A DNA stretch of 64,000 nucleotides, taken from the NCBI GenBank assembly GCA_023053685.1, contig JALIGW010000004.1:82314297-82378296 (forward strand), given 5' to 3'. Of this stretch, positions 34,822 through 46,311 are shown one piece after another (the first letter of the stretch is position 1; each line of letters opens with the position of its first letter). The position numbers and the translations under genes are program-made. This DNA comes from Diadophis punctatus similis (lineage: Eukaryota; Chordata; Lepidosauria; Squamata; Dipsadidae). The notes beneath the pieces were generated by a model. The model did not search any database. It was given only the letters and a program-made list of their open reading frames with translations, and was not told the origin of the DNA.

Positions 34822-35133
34822 AAGGGTGGGTTTTAACTTACCTCGCCGCCACTTCCTCCTGTGCCACATGACTGCGCGTACTTCTCACGGGTGCTTGTGC
34901 ATGCGCAGGGCAAAAAACATGGCTTCTGCGCATGCGCAGAAGCAAAAACAAGCCAAAAATTCCCTGCCAAAAGAAAATTCGGGGGAAAAAAATTCCGAAT
35001 TTTTTTTAAAAAAAGATGGCGGCGCCCATGGACCGGCACCGACCAACCCGGTTTGGTGATGTCATCGTGACATCACCAGCAGGTTGCTACTGGTTCGGGC
35101 GAACCGGTCCGAACCGGGAGGAACCCACCCCTG
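34822..35133 (-). mobile_element. MITE family A
   Basis: CAAGGGTGGGTTTTAACTTA to GGGAGGAACCCACCCCTG, with one TGCGCATGCGCA motif at 34927. Flanking duplication not visible. Confidence 0.75.
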
Positions 35134-35632
35134 CCACACTTGGAATACTGCATCCAGTTTTGGTTGCCACAATGTAAAAAAAGGATGTTTAGACTCTAGA
35201 AAGAGTGCAGAGAAGAGCAACAAAGATGATTAGGGGACTGGAGGCTAAAACATATGAAGAATGGTTACAGGAACTGGGTAGGTCTAGTTTAATGAAAAGA
35301 AGGACCAGGGGAGACATGATAGCAGTGTTCCAATATCTCAGGGGTTGCCACAAAGAAGAGGGAGTCAAGCTATTCTCCAAAGCACCTGAGGGCAGAACAA
35401 GAAGCAATGGATGGAAACTAATCAAGGAGAGAAGCAACTTAGAACTAAGGAGAAATTTCCTGACAGTTAGAACAATTAATCCATGGAACAGCCTGCCTCC
35501 AGAAGTTGTGAATACTCCAACACTGGAAGTTTTCAAGAAGAGATTGGATAACCATTTGTCTGAAGTGAATTTCCTGCCTAAGCAGGGGGTTGGACTAGAA
35601 GACCTCCAAGGTCCCTTCCAACTCTGTTATCC
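35134..35632 (+). mobile_element. CR1, 5'-truncated, open frame
   Basis: Open frame from [19 protein letters not shown] to TLEVFKKRLDNHLSEV, then the 3' signature. It begins exactly at a MITE A end. Confidence 0.92.
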
Positions 35633-35699
35633 TAATTCTAACCAGGGGTGGGAGAGCTGAGAGCAACAGGGTTGTCTTGATTTGAGGCGGGGAGTCGTT

Positions 35700-35792
35700 T
35701 TAGAACAGGGGTGGGGAACCGTGGCCCTTTTATGACTTGTGGACTTCAACTCCCAGAATTCCTGAGCCAGCTGGTTCCCCTCCCCTGGTTTA
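35700..35792 (+). mobile_element. hAT-like MITE fragment
   Basis: AACAGGGGTGGGGAACCGTGG, then TTGTGGACTTCAACTCCCAG and CCCCTCCCCTGG. Confidence 0.65.
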
Positions 35793-36423
35793 GAATAACA
35801 AGCAGGAGGGGGAATATTCCTTCTTGACAATGCCGTGGCCTCCATGCGATGCTTCTAATGAAGACAAACAAACGCAACTCGACACTAGTCATCATTCTAA
35901 CCCACCCAGCTTCAGGTCAACAGATAATTTTGGAAGCACTTTACTCAAGCCTTCCTTTATTTACCGCAAAGACTGGGCTTTCATTAATTCCACTTTTCTT
36001 CCCCACGGCCTGCTGCGAGGTTGCCTTTCTGTGCAGGCCAGATGCCAAGTGATCCAGATGTCCCGAGCAGCGAAATGAAAAGGAAGTGGTTTCCTTGGCA
36101 ACTATCGTGGCACAAAAGCTCTCTGAATTTCTCTCTTCCCCACCCCCATCCTCTCCTCTCTCCCTCACGGAAGACTTGAGTAATCCAGACAGCACAGAGG
36201 AATAATAATAAGCATCGGATCGGAGCGTAACGCCACAAGGAGGGATAGTGAAGAGGAGAGAAACGTTATTTATAAATGCGGATGTTCGATGCCACCTTTA
36301 TCCTATATTCTCTCATTACATTCCAGCTTTCTTAGAAACAGAAAGAAAGAAGAGCTGAAGAAAGATACGGGAACGATGGAGCAAGATCTTGCAAAAGAAT
36401 TAGAAAGGAGGCTGTTTTAAAGA

Positions 36424-36612
36424 TAGAATAACAGAGTTGGAAGGGACCTTGGAGGTCTTCTAGTCCAGCCCCTTACTCAAGTAGGAAACCCTGTACCATT
36501 TCAGACACATGGTTGTCCAGTCTCTTCTTAAAAGCCTCCAGTGATGGAGCACATCCATCTGGTGGCAACCCGTTCCACTGGTCAATTGTTCTCACTGTCA
36601 GGAAATTTTAGT
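36424..36612 (-). mobile_element. CR1 3' end
   Basis: Complement of the CR1 3' signature at 36424-36490 and of the INQWN coding block near 36580. Confidence 0.9.
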
Positions 36613-36708
36613 TCCTTATAAATAAGTGACAATCCTTTCTCTAATCTTTGTGGAGCAATTACAAATGAAGACATTTGGGTCCATGTTCTTTAAGAGAAAG
36701 CAATCACA

Positions 36709-36869
36709 AATTTATTTATTTATTTATTTGTGAGATTTATATACCGCCTCACAGTGCCAGCACTCTCTAAGCGGTTTACACCAGTAAGCAATGTATATTT
36801 TATATTGCCCCCAACAATCTGGGTCCTCATTTTACCTACATCCGAAGGATGGAAGGCTGAATCAACCTT
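36709..36869 (-). mobile_element. Sauria SINE, tail part (split by CR1)
   Basis: Minus strand: (AAAT)n tail, GGCGGTATATAAATCTCAC, CCGCTTAGAGAGTGCTGG, CCTTCCATCCTTCGGATG. The tRNA head of the same SINE resumes at 38265. Confidence 0.9.
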
Positions 36870-38264
36870 CGTGGTCCCATCTTCAAAAAAGGTAAAAAAA
36901 CAGACCCAGGAAACTACAGACCAATCAGCCTAACATCAATACCTGGGAAAATACTGGAAAAAATAATTAAAAACCAGATCTCCCATCATCTAAAAACAAA
37001 CCAAGTAATAACCAACAGCCAACACGGATTTGTTAAGAACAAGTCATGCCAAACCAACCTCATTTCATTCTTCAACACTGTGACCAAATTAGTAGACCAG
37101 CGTAATGCAGTAGACATAATATACCTGGACTTTAGCAAAGCATTTGACAAAGTAGACCACAACCTACTCCTTCATAAGCTAGAAAAAAGCAGGATAGACA
37201 GCTACACAACCAGATGGATTAACAATTGGCTGACCAACCGTACCCAGCGAGTAGTTCTCAATGGCTCTAAGTCCACATGGAGAGAAGTAAGCAGTGGGGT
37301 ACCACAAGGTTCCGTCCTAGGCCCAGTACTCTTCAATATCTTTATAAATGACCTAGATGAGGGAATAGCAGGAGAACTAACCAAATTTGCAGATGACACC
37401 AAGCTGGCGGGAGTAGCAAACACCCCAGAGGACAGACTCAAAATCCAGAGGGACCTCGACAGACTCGAACACTGGGCCCAAACCAATAAAATGAAATTTA
37501 ATACAGAGAAAAGTAAAATTCTGCACCTAGGCAAGAAGAATCAAAAATACACATACAAACTGGGCGAAACCACACTCAATAGCAGCGATTGCGAAAGGGA
37601 TCTCGGAGTCCTGGTAGACAGCCAACTAAATATGAGCCAGCAGTGTGCAGCAGCAGCCAAAAAGGCCAACACAGTCCTGAGCTGCATAAATAGAGGGATA
37701 CAATCAAGGACCAGAGAGGTACTAGTACCACTCTATAAAGCCTTGGTCAGACCACACCTAGAGTACTGCATCCAGTTTTGGTCACCACATTACAAAAAAG
37801 ACATTGAAACTCTAGAGAAAGTGCAGAAGAGAGCAACCAGGATGATAAAGGGTCTGGAAAATAAAACATACGAAGAGCGGTTGCAGGAACTGAGCTTGGC
37901 CAGTCTAGCGAAGAGAAGGACCAGGGGTGACATGATAGCAGTGTTTCAATACTTGAGGGGATGCCACAGAGAGGAGGGGGTCAGGCTGTTCTCTATGGCA
38001 CCAGAAAGCCAAACAAGGAATAACGGATGGAAGCTGACCAAGGAGAGATTCAACCTGGAAGTGAGGAGAAACTTTCTGACAGTGAGAGCGATCAACCAGT
38101 GGAACAGCTTGCCAGCAGAGGTCGTGAGAGCCCCAACACTTGAGACCTTCAAGGAGAGACTGGACTGCCATCTGTCTCAAATGGTGTAGGAACTCCTGCT
38201 TGAGCAGGGGGTTGGACTAGATGACCTACAAGGTCCCTTCCAACTCTAATAATAAATCTAAAAA
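36870..38264 (+). mobile_element. CR1, longest open reverse transcriptase copy, inserted in a SINE
   Basis: From 36876 to the stop at 38189 the frame is open for about 437 codons. In order: [45 protein letters not shown], the catalytic FADDTKL, LGVLVD, then the CR1 C-terminal thumb and tail to DCHLSQMV. The 5' end of ORF2 (endonuclease) and ORF1 are missing, a usual 5' truncation. The 3' UTR signature is followed by AATAATAAATCTAAAAA. A 6-bp duplication AACCTT flanks it (36864-36869 and 38265-38270). The open frame and intact FADD box point to a recent insertion; it cannot move by itself. Confidence 0.95.
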
Positions 38265-38370
38265 AACCTTGAGCCTGGTGAGATTTGAACCGCTGACCTG
38301 CGGATCAGTGTCAGCTAATGTGGCCTGCAATACCTGCCTCTAACCGCTGTGCTACCTCGGCTCAAATCCA
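38265..38370 (-). mobile_element. Sauria SINE, tRNA head (split by CR1)
   Basis: Minus strand: GAGCCGAGGTAGCACAGCGG A-box region, GGTCAGCGGTTCAAATCTCA B-box. Together with 36709-36869 it makes one full SINE. Confidence 0.9.
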
Positions 38371-38496
38371 CATTTGGAGTGACACACTTTTGTTTAAATT
38401 AATGTGTATATTTTGCCCCAAAGTCTGTCCTGTAATGAATAATCAATATATAGTTGACTATGTTTTGGAAAAACAAAATAGTGATGGAGCACCCTT

Positions 38497-38703
38497 GTTT
38501 GCCTTCCCCCAGCCCCCAGAAACACTCTGCAGGCCTCCCAAACCCTCTGTGCACCCCGTTTTTTTTAAAAAAATGGGCCAATTTTCCACAAAAATGGGAT
38601 GAGGCGGGGCTTCGGGAGGCCAAAAATGACTGTATTCAGTGTATAAGATGCACCAACATTTCCACCCTCTTTTAGGGGGAGAAAATACTCCGAAAAATAC
38701 GGT
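38497..38703 (+). mobile_element. Unclassified repeat fragment
   Basis: GTGTATAAGATGCACCAACA and CCGAAAAATACGGTA, end motifs I associate with a widespread non-autonomous DNA element. One end only. Confidence 0.4.
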
Positions 38704-38935
38704 ACTTAATTGTGGGGAGAAATTGCTTGCTCATTAATCAAGTTTTGTTCATTGGGAAATGGCTGGCAAGCACATGTCGTCCTAATGCAACACTTGAGAG
38801 CGTTAAGCTAGGCCCTCGACTGTCTGAGTCACTCGTATATGTGAATATTAAATATACTTCATAAACGGGAAGCTGGCGGGATCTTTACTTCCGAGAATGC
38901 CTCTGGGCGCTAAATATGCAGCCTGTAATGGTTCG
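38704..38935. promoter_or_regulatory. Candidate conserved non-coding element
   Basis: Non-repetitive island in a repeat-dense intron with homeodomain-like cores (TTAATTG, CATTAATCAAG) and a GCGCTAAATATGCAGCC segment. Its function is inferred only from sequence style. Confidence 0.2.
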
Positions 38936-39254
38936 TGGGGAAGGCCTTGGGAAGAGGAGGGAGAGAGAGAGGTTGCCTAGGGGTGGATCAGATAAAAGAA
39001 GGCATAGCCTGCAGCTGTATAATGGCATGTCAGATAGGTGTCAGCTCTCCCAGGCAGAATAGACAGAAAACATGGCCAGATAAGCTAATGCTACTTTATT
39101 GTAGAGCTGCAGAGAAGATTCTCGCGAATCTGAAGGAACAATTCTGTTGCCTTTCTTACAGTCTGAGATCCATGTTCAGATACCAATATCTAGATCTCTT
39201 CCTCCCCCTCATCTCCCTCTCCTTCCCTCTCCCTCTCCCTCTTCTTTTTGTTCC

Positions 39255-39318
39255 TCCTCCTCCTCCTCCTCCTCCTCCTCCTCCTCCTCCTCCTCCTCCT
39301 CCTCCTCCTCCTCCTCCT
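39255..39318. repeat. (TCC)n microsatellite
   Basis: Pure TCC units followed by a MITE E-like GC-rich body. Confidence 0.97.
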
Positions 39319-39578
39319 TTTCCTCCTCCGGAGGCCGGAACCGGGCCCGTTTCAAGACTTCTGGAACTTCCAGGAGGCCCATTTTCACCCTCCCAGAGCC
39401 TCCGCGTGGGCCCTGCACTTACCTGGCATCCAAAACGGGCCGCGTGGTGACTCCTGGAAGGGGCGGGGTGGGGTGGGCAGGGCCAGCCAGTCCTTGCAAC
39501 TACCGGTTCATCGAACCAGATGTAAAATTAGCATCCGATTCACCCGAATCAGTCCGGACCGACTGAATCCCAACCCCT
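39319..39578 (-). mobile_element. MITE E-like element
   Basis: GGAGGCCGGAACCGGGCCCG body, CTTACCTGGCATCCAAAACG core shared with 9265 and 40936, and an end GAATCCCAACCCCTG. The left end is lost in the TCC run. Confidence 0.6.
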
Positions 39579-39587
39579 GCATCGTGT

Positions 39588-40030
39588 TAAAAAAAAGGAA
39601 AGAGTGCAGAGAAGATCAAGAAAGATGATGAAGGGGATGGAGGCTAAAACATATAAAGAACGGAATTGGGTATGGCTAATCTAGTGAAAAGTAGGACCAG
39701 GGGAGACATGATAGCAGTGTTACAATATCTCAGGGGTTGCCACAAAGAAGAGGGAGTCAGGCTATTCTCCAAAGCACCTGAAGGCAGAACAAGAATGGAT
39801 GGAAACTAATCAAGGAGAGAACCAACCTAGAGCGATGGAGAAATTTCCTGACAGTGGGAACAATTAATCTGTAGAACAACTTGCCTCCAGAAATTGTGGG
39901 TGCTCCATCACTGGAGGCATTTAAGAAGAGATTAGACAGCCATTTGTCTGAAATGATAACGGGTGTCCTGCTTGAGCAGGGGGTTGGACTAGAAGACCTC
40001 CAAGGTCCCTTCCAACTCTGTTATTCTGTT
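39588..40030 (+). mobile_element. CR1, 5'-truncated
   Basis: Degenerate C-terminus (GDMIAVLQYLRGC-like, PPEIVGAPSLEAFKKRLDSH) and intact 3' signature with TTATTCTG end. Confidence 0.9.
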
Positions 40031-40862
40031 CCTAGCGCCTTCCTCCACCAATTGCTTAAGGAGGCCTGGGTTCTCAGAAAAGGGAATCTGATCCAGAACG
40101 CCACTTTCCTCTCGTTCTTACCAGTCATTCTGACTACTGAAACAATTGGCTCCTGAGCTAAAGGCATCAAGCAAGCTAAGCAACCTTCTTTGTTAACAAA
40201 GGCACGCACTACTTCCTGGGAGAACTCTTTTGTAAATTAACAGCCTTGTAACTGCTGTGATTCCTTCTGTGTTTATAGCCCGGCTGTTCAGAATCCTGCA
40301 GTTCCATCTTCATGTTGAAGATGCAAGCCGCAGTAGGACTTTGGCAAATATCTCGCTCGCTGACTCGGTCTTGCAGCATCCTTCTTCTTCTTCTTTTTTT
40401 CCCCGGTGTACGGGGTGGAATACAAACCACAAACGCAGCAGGACCTGGTTTTTGTCCCATGCCGAGTGTACCCAATTCTTCAAACAAGGAGGAGACACAC
40501 CATCCATTGCCGCTGTTCATCTCCATTATTTATAACAAGATTGCATCCGTCATTAGCCTACTGATCAGTTCAGAAAAAAAAAGAATCCCTTCAGAATCGG
40601 GTTCATACAGAGAAGACCAGAAGGTGTGCTCCGCATCAGATTCAGTCTCTCTTATTTATGAAGCTTTAGATGCCTCCGCTTTGATACCAGTACAGATGTC
40701 AATAAAAGCAAAAAACAAAAAAAAGCAAAATAAAAATCAAGAAAGCCCCCATCCCCCCGCAGTAGTATTGCATGCTTTCGGCAGATGGAGCAGGCTCTCC
40801 TCGGTAGATAAAGCCTAACTTATTTCGCAGAAATGGATAGCAGATGCAAGAAATTCTGAACT

Positions 40863-41398
40863 GAATCGTCTTGGATGAGAAATCAAATGCCGTCAAGGAA
40901 AAACCAAGAAAGTCCAGTTGCCTTTTGAAGAAGCACAGGAGTGGGCTGCTGGGGGGGTTCGCAGGGGTTCGGGAGAACCTCTAGCTAAGATTCTGTGCAG
41001 TTTGGAGAACCCCCAAATCCCACTCCTGGCTGGCCCCTCCCACCCCGCCCCTCCCCTCCCAGGAGTCCACACGCGGCCCGTTTTGGATGCAGGTAAGTGC
41101 AGGGCGTGCGTGGAGGCTTGGGGAGGGCGAAAAACAGGCCTAGTGGAAGTTCAGGAAGTCTGGAAATGGGCCCGTTTCCGCCCTCCAGAGGGCCTCCGGA
41201 GCCTGATGAAGCCATTTTCACCCTCCCGGAGGCTCGCCGAAAGCTTCTGGCGGTGCAGGAGGCCGACTAGGCCATGCCCACCATGGCCACGCCCACCCAG
41301 CAACCTGGCAGAGAACCCCTTGCTGAAATTTTTGAAGCCCACCCCTGAAGAAGCACCATTGAGACAACCATGACCTGGATGACTGAGTATCTCCATGG
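40863..41398 (+). mobile_element. Family D foldback repeat, split by MITE E
   Basis: Right-arm type copy: GTCCAGTTGCCTTTTGAAGA at 40914, resuming after the MITE with CCATTGAGACAACCATGACC and GACTGAGTATCTCCATGG. Confidence 0.8.
40936..41347 (+). mobile_element. hAT-like MITE, family E, nested in family D
   Basis: 412 bp, CAGGAGTGGGCTGC to TTTGAAGCCCACCCCTG, perfect 8-bp duplication AAGAAGCA (40928-40935 and 41348-41355). Confidence 0.92.
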
Positions 41399-41408
41399 TA
41401 CAATTCTG

Positions 41409-41653
41409 TACAAGGTTTCTGTAATCTGAGGTGGCGCAGCGGTTAGCGTGGGGTACTGCAGGCTACTTTAGCTGACTGTGATCCGCAGGTCAGTGGTTCA
41501 AATCTCACCGGCTCAAGGTTGACTCAGCCTTCCATCCTTCCGAGGTGGGTAAAATGAGGACCCAGATTGTTGGGGGCAATATAAATATATATTGCTTACT
41601 GGTGTAAACCGCTTAGAGAGTGCTTGCACTGTGAGGCGGTATATAAATCTCAC

Positions 41654-41740
<87 letters not shown>

Positions 41741-41742
41741 AT
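41409..41742 (+). mobile_element. Sauria SINE with long (AAAT)n tail
   Basis: Complete: AGGTGGCGCAGCGGTTAGCG A-box, CAGTGGTTCAAATCTCACC B-box, CCTTCCATCCTTCCGAGGTG, CCGCTTAGAGAGTGCTTGCA, then about 22 AAAT units from 41655, which looks like tail expansion. Confidence 0.93.
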
Positions 41743-42180
41743 CAGGTTTGTAAGAATATAACTCCCTCTATCCAGAATCCATTCAATGGCCAAGCTGAGT
41801 CTGAATTCTGGGGGTCAAAATGTAGACATCAGAAAGGTACCCACTTTGGGGGACACCGGTCTGTTCATCTGGTGTTGGGGAAGACCCTTGAGAATCCCTT
41901 GGACTGCAAGCAGAACCACTCAGTCGATCCTAAAAGAAATCAACCTTGACTGTACTTTGGAAGGACAGATGCTGAAGCGGAAGCTCAAAGACTTCGGCCA
42001 CTTAATGAGAAGAGAGGACTCCTTGGAGAAGACCCCGATGCTGGGGAATATGGAAGACAAAAGGAGAAGGAGATAGCAGAGGAGACAATGGCTAGACAGC
42101 ATCATCAATGCAATGAACATGAATTTGGGCCAACTTCAGGAGACAGTGGAGGACGGGGGTGGATAGTTTTTAACTGTTAT

Positions 42181-42385
42181 GATCCATTTCAGATAAGTGA
42201 CTGTCTGGTCTCTTCTGAAAAAAACCTCCACAACTTCTGGTGGCAAGCTGTTCCACTGGTTAATTGTTCTCACTATTAGGAAGTTTCTCCTTAATTCCAG
42301 GTTGCTTCTCCCCTTGATTAGTTTCCACCCATTGCTTCTTGTCCTGCCTTCTGGTGCTTTGTAGAATAATTTGACCCCCTAATTC
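42181..42385 (-). mobile_element. CR1 fragment
   Basis: Complement of the CR1 NFLIVRTINQWNSL and NGWKLIKG coding blocks. The 3' signature is mostly missing. Confidence 0.85.
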
Positions 42386-42389
42386 CTAA

Positions 42390-43060
42390 GAGGTCCGTAA
42401 GGGGCGTGCATAAGCGCACCACTGTGCCTACCATCCCTGTCTTACTGTCCTACTGCACAAGTCAAAAAGAGGGCCGTGAAAATATTTACTGACCCCTCGC
42501 ATCCTGGACATAAATTGCTTCAACTCCTACCCTCAAAACGTAGCTATAGAGCACTGCACACCAAGACAACTAGACACAAGAACAGTTTTTTCCCAAACGC
42601 CATCACTCTGCTAAACAAATAATTCCCTCACCACTGTCAAACTATTCACTAGGCTGCATTACTATTACTATTAGTTTTTTTCATCGTTCCTATCACCCAT
42701 CTCCTCCCACTTAGGACTGTATGACTGTAACTTGTTGCTTGTATCCTTATGATTTAGATTCATATTGATTGTTTCCTGATTGCTTACTTGAACCCTATGA
42801 CAACCATTCTTGACAAATGTATCTTTTCTTTTATGTACACTGAGAGCATATGCACCAAGACAAATTCCTTGTGTGTCCAATCACACTTGGCCAATAAAGA
42901 ATTCTATTCTATTCTATTCTATTCTATTCTATTCTATTCTATTCTATTCTATTCTATTCTATTCTATTCTATTCTATTGTCCTCATTTATCTGTACTTCT
43001 TTGCTTATGTATGTTTATGCAAACACCTACTATCTTGTACATGTTTGACAAATAAATAAA
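42390..43060 (+). mobile_element. LINE2 3' end, split by LINE3
   Basis: Left piece GAGGTCCGTAAGGGGCGTGC to about 42452 matches the LINE2 3' UTR at 30600 and 60700 (complement). It resumes near 42978 with GTCCTCATTTATCTG and ends CTTGTACATGTTTGACAAAT before an ATAAA array. Confidence 0.75.
42453..42978 (+). mobile_element. LINE3 (L2/Rex-like) 3' end with (ATTCT)n tail
   Basis: Translates to RVKKRAVKIFTDP and related C-terminal blocks, then a 3' UTR with CACTTGGCCAATAAAGAATT and 14-16 ATTCT units. It interrupts LINE2. Confidence 0.8.
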
Positions 43061-43331
43061 TAAATAAATAAATAAATAAAATAAAATAAAATAAAATAAA
43101 ATAAAATAAAATAAAATAAAATAAAATAAAATAATAAAATAAAATAAAATAAAATAAAATAAAATAAAATAAAATAAAATAAAATAAAATAAAATAAAAT
43201 AAAATAAAATAAAATAAAATAAAATAAAATAATAAAATAAAATAAAATAAAATAAAATAAAATAAAATAAAATAAAATAAAATAAAATAAAATAAAATAA
43301 AATAAAATAAAATAATAAAATAAAATAAAAA
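43043..43331. repeat. (ATAAA)n microsatellite at a LINE2 tail
   Basis: AAATA tetramers then about 55 AAAAT pentamers, starting from the LINE2 terminus GACAAATAAATAAATAAATA. Confidence 0.97.
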
Positions 43332-43339
43332 ATACTGGA

Positions 43340-43460
43340 ATACTGCTAGGAAAAACAAAGAAAGTCCAGTTGAACTTTCAAAGTTCAAAGGAGCTTTTTT
43401 TTTTTTTTTGAAAAAGCACCTTTGGGATAACCATGACCTGGGTGACTTGAGAATGTCTGT
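43340..43460 (+). mobile_element. Family D fragment
   Basis: AAACAAAGAAAGTCCAGTTG, AAAAAGCACCTTTGGGATAA and CATGACCTGGGTGACTTGAG. Confidence 0.7.
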
Positions 43461-44512
43461 AGACATTTGCAAATCTAGGCTAAAATTTTCATGCAACTAC
43501 CTTGAAGTTATGCAGAGGGAGAGGGAGAGTGGGGGAGAACACATTTCCCTTAAAATAGACTTAAGGTTGTTAAGAGAAGTGTTATTCGCGGCTTCTCGGA
43601 TCTTTTCTATCAGGAAAACAGTACCAATGGATAGGAAATGACTCCTCTGCACCCAAATTGTGGTTACTGGAAATAAAATCGAAAAGGGAGGTCATTATAT
43701 AAGATAATAATGGAACCAGACTTTAAAACCCACCAAAAGAAAGATGCTGGGATAACTCAGACGTTATTTCACCAACAAGGAAGGTGCTTCCCACAAAATA
43801 GATTGTGCTAAAAGTGTGGACGTAATGTAGCTTCCTTTCCTATGTTCCTTATTTAATGCGACTCCTTTTTGTGGTTCATGTCACGCCATGAAACGTTCGG
43901 CTTCTAAAAAGATTCTTTACAAGCCCAGTAGTCCTATTTAATGAAACTCTGCTAACAAATATTCTGTAAGATGAAGTTCCTGAAAGGGCAGTCAGAAATA
44001 TAAACCTTTTTTCCATATGTGCTGTATGTTAATCTTTTCAGAATGATAGTTGTTTTTCAGCCCCATTTGAGACTTATGGATAAAATTGTGATTGCCGTAG
44101 AACTGGCAGCCCTTCTGGTCAGGAACGGGTTCAAGAAAAGGATATTGTTTTGACCCAGCTCCCAAACACGACAAACCCTCTGAAGTTAACTCCAAAATTC
44201 ATTTATTAGGAGCGCCAGCAGCCCTGGCAAAAAATCTCTCTCTCTCTCACACAGCAGGCTAACAAGTCTGTCCGGCAGGGAGATCAATAGTTGTCTTCAC
44301 ACTCAATCATCTCCGCCCCCTGCCTTTTATCCCCAGAGATAGGGTGGGGCTTTGCTAGCAGCGGTGGCTCTTCCGTCCCAAGGACCGTCCCATGGATTTC
44401 CACTGCTCTCCTCTCCTCTGCCTTCTGCGCATCTGCATGTCAGGCACTGGACCCAGCTGTTCTTCCTCTTCCTCATCAGCCACTTTCAGACCTGGGGGAT
44501 GTTCCAGTGGTG

Positions 44513-44785
44513 AGATTCAATTTTTTTTCTACTGGTTCTGTGGGCGTGGCTTGGTGGGCATGGTGTGACATGGTGGGTGTGGCTTGGTGGGCGTGATAGG
44601 GGAAGGATATTGTAAAATCTCCATTCCCTCCCCAGTCCAGGTGAAGGTTACTGCAAAATCCCCATTTCCTCCCGATCAGCTGGGACTCGGGAGGATAATA
44701 GATGGGGGTGGGGCCAGTCAGAGGTGTTATTTACCGGTTCTCCAAACTACTCAAAATTTCTACTACCGGTTCTCCAGAACCTTTT
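44513..44785 (+). mobile_element. MITE of the CAGTGGTGAAATCC type
   Basis: CAGTGGTGAGATTCAATTTT start, GGTTCTGTGGGCGTGGCTTG core; has a partial duplication of the GGTGGGCGTGG segment. The right end is lost. Confidence 0.7.
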
Positions 44786-45427
44786 TCTACAATATCCCAA
44801 AGAATATTGGCCCTAACTGGCCACAGGGGTGCCAACAGAAGAGAACCCTGGTTTAATATAGTTGGGCAAACCTCTGTTTCACACATTAGCAAGAATGAAT
44901 GATCAAACTGTGAAAGTCTGTGAAGAACTACAGGCCACTTCTACCAATGCCAAAACAACTCTATCTTTCTGAGAAACGACAAGTAAATAACGTGGGAAGA
45001 AATGCCAACACTCTTACGAATCTTTTAATCTTCCAAATGAATATAATCACATCATTTAAAGAGAAAGAACAGTTGGGGCCAAAGCAATAAATATAATACA
45101 TCCTCCTACATCTTATTCTTCAGGTGCTTTTCTCCCCCCCCCCCCCAAAAAGGAATACAGGTTATATTGTAATCCTCTCCTTTTTCTCATTTGAAAACGG
45201 GGAGAGTTTCTCATTTCTCTATTGGCTCGTTTGAAAATAACACAACTGTTGCAAAGTCAATCAAAGTTTATCTGTTGCATAATTCTCACAGAGTGATCCA
45301 AAATGAAAAAAAAATGTAGGCCTTGTTACATCCAAAGAGAGAGAGGTGTCATACAGAAGCAGGCAATGGACACTGGACCAAACCTGTCATGGATCCACTT
45401 TTGGACACCTCTCTGGATGCGAATTTG

Positions 45428-45513
45428 GAGGAGGAGGAGGAGGAGGAGGAGGAGGAGGAGGAGGAGGAGGAGGAGGAGGAGGAGGAGGAGGAGGAGGCGG
45501 AGGAGGAGGAGGA
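45428..45513. repeat. (GGA)n microsatellite
   Basis: About 27 GGA units with one GCGGA change; gives poly-Glu and poly-Arg frames that are not genes. Confidence 0.97.
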
Positions 45514-45598
45514 AGAGAATGAATTGGGAGAAGAGAGCACAGAACCGCATGGTGGCTTGGATTGGGGAATCAGAGGGCTCTGTTTTGACAGAAGAGCC

Positions 45599-45706
45599 AC
45601 AGTTCAGTCGATTGGATAAGCGATAGGCTGAGCCCAAATTGAGAGAGCCACAGCTGGCTCTCTCAATTTGGGCTCAGCCTATCGCTTATCCAATCGACTG
45701 AACTGT
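45599..45706. repeat. Perfect 108-bp inverted repeat
   Basis: Two 52-nt arms, identical as complements, around a 4-nt loop CAGC. The left arm starts ACAGTTCAGTCGATTGGATA; the right ends TATCCAATCGACTGAACTGT. Lies within the LTR-like region. Confidence 0.97.
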
Positions 45707-46311
45707 AGCGAGTTAGCCCAGAGGCACCAGGCAAAGATTGGGAGTAACTAATGGCAGGCAGCAATGAGGAGGAGGTGGAGTCTATGTTTCCTCCCGATCT
45801 GAGAAGAGAAGATAGAGAAGAGACAGGAGCATTGTTGGTCAGCCAGACTATTTGCGAGGAGGCAACTTCACCCACTGGAACAGCTGCACCAGTGTCACCT
45901 ATTTAATCCTGCTCTGCGAGTGGACGTTGCTGGGACAACTTGTCCAGTTTTATGCTGTTGTCATGTCTCCCTTGGATGACTCCCCAGATGTCAGCTCAGA
46001 AGAGGATGAACCCATTCCTGGCACATCAGAAGTTGAGTTGATTGATGGCTCTGAAGGGCCATCCAGAAGGGATTTGGAGGAAAGCTGGGGAAAGCTTGCA
46101 GTGGCAGACGGCCAGTGAAGAGGAGGAGGAACTGCCTTTTGTACTGATCCAAGAACACGTAGGACAGAGAAAAGGCCGGAGCAGAGAAGGTCAGCTAGAC
46201 TACTCGAGAGAAGAGGGCCCTGCCCGTCTTGATGGACTGCACCGGAAGCTGGCTATTTATCACAGCTGTGTGTTCCCTGCATCCTGATCAGAGTTGGTAT
46301 CATGACTTGGT

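Noticed and set aside
37080..38189. 369-codon frame as a host gene
   Set aside because: It is the CR1 reverse transcriptase and C-terminus, with CR1 3' UTR and insertion duplication.
41409..41510. Possible tRNA gene
   Set aside because: It is the head of a Sauria SINE with the complete downstream body.
45303..45637. Poly-Arg, poly-Glu and poly-Leu frames
   Set aside because: All come from the (GGA)n run.
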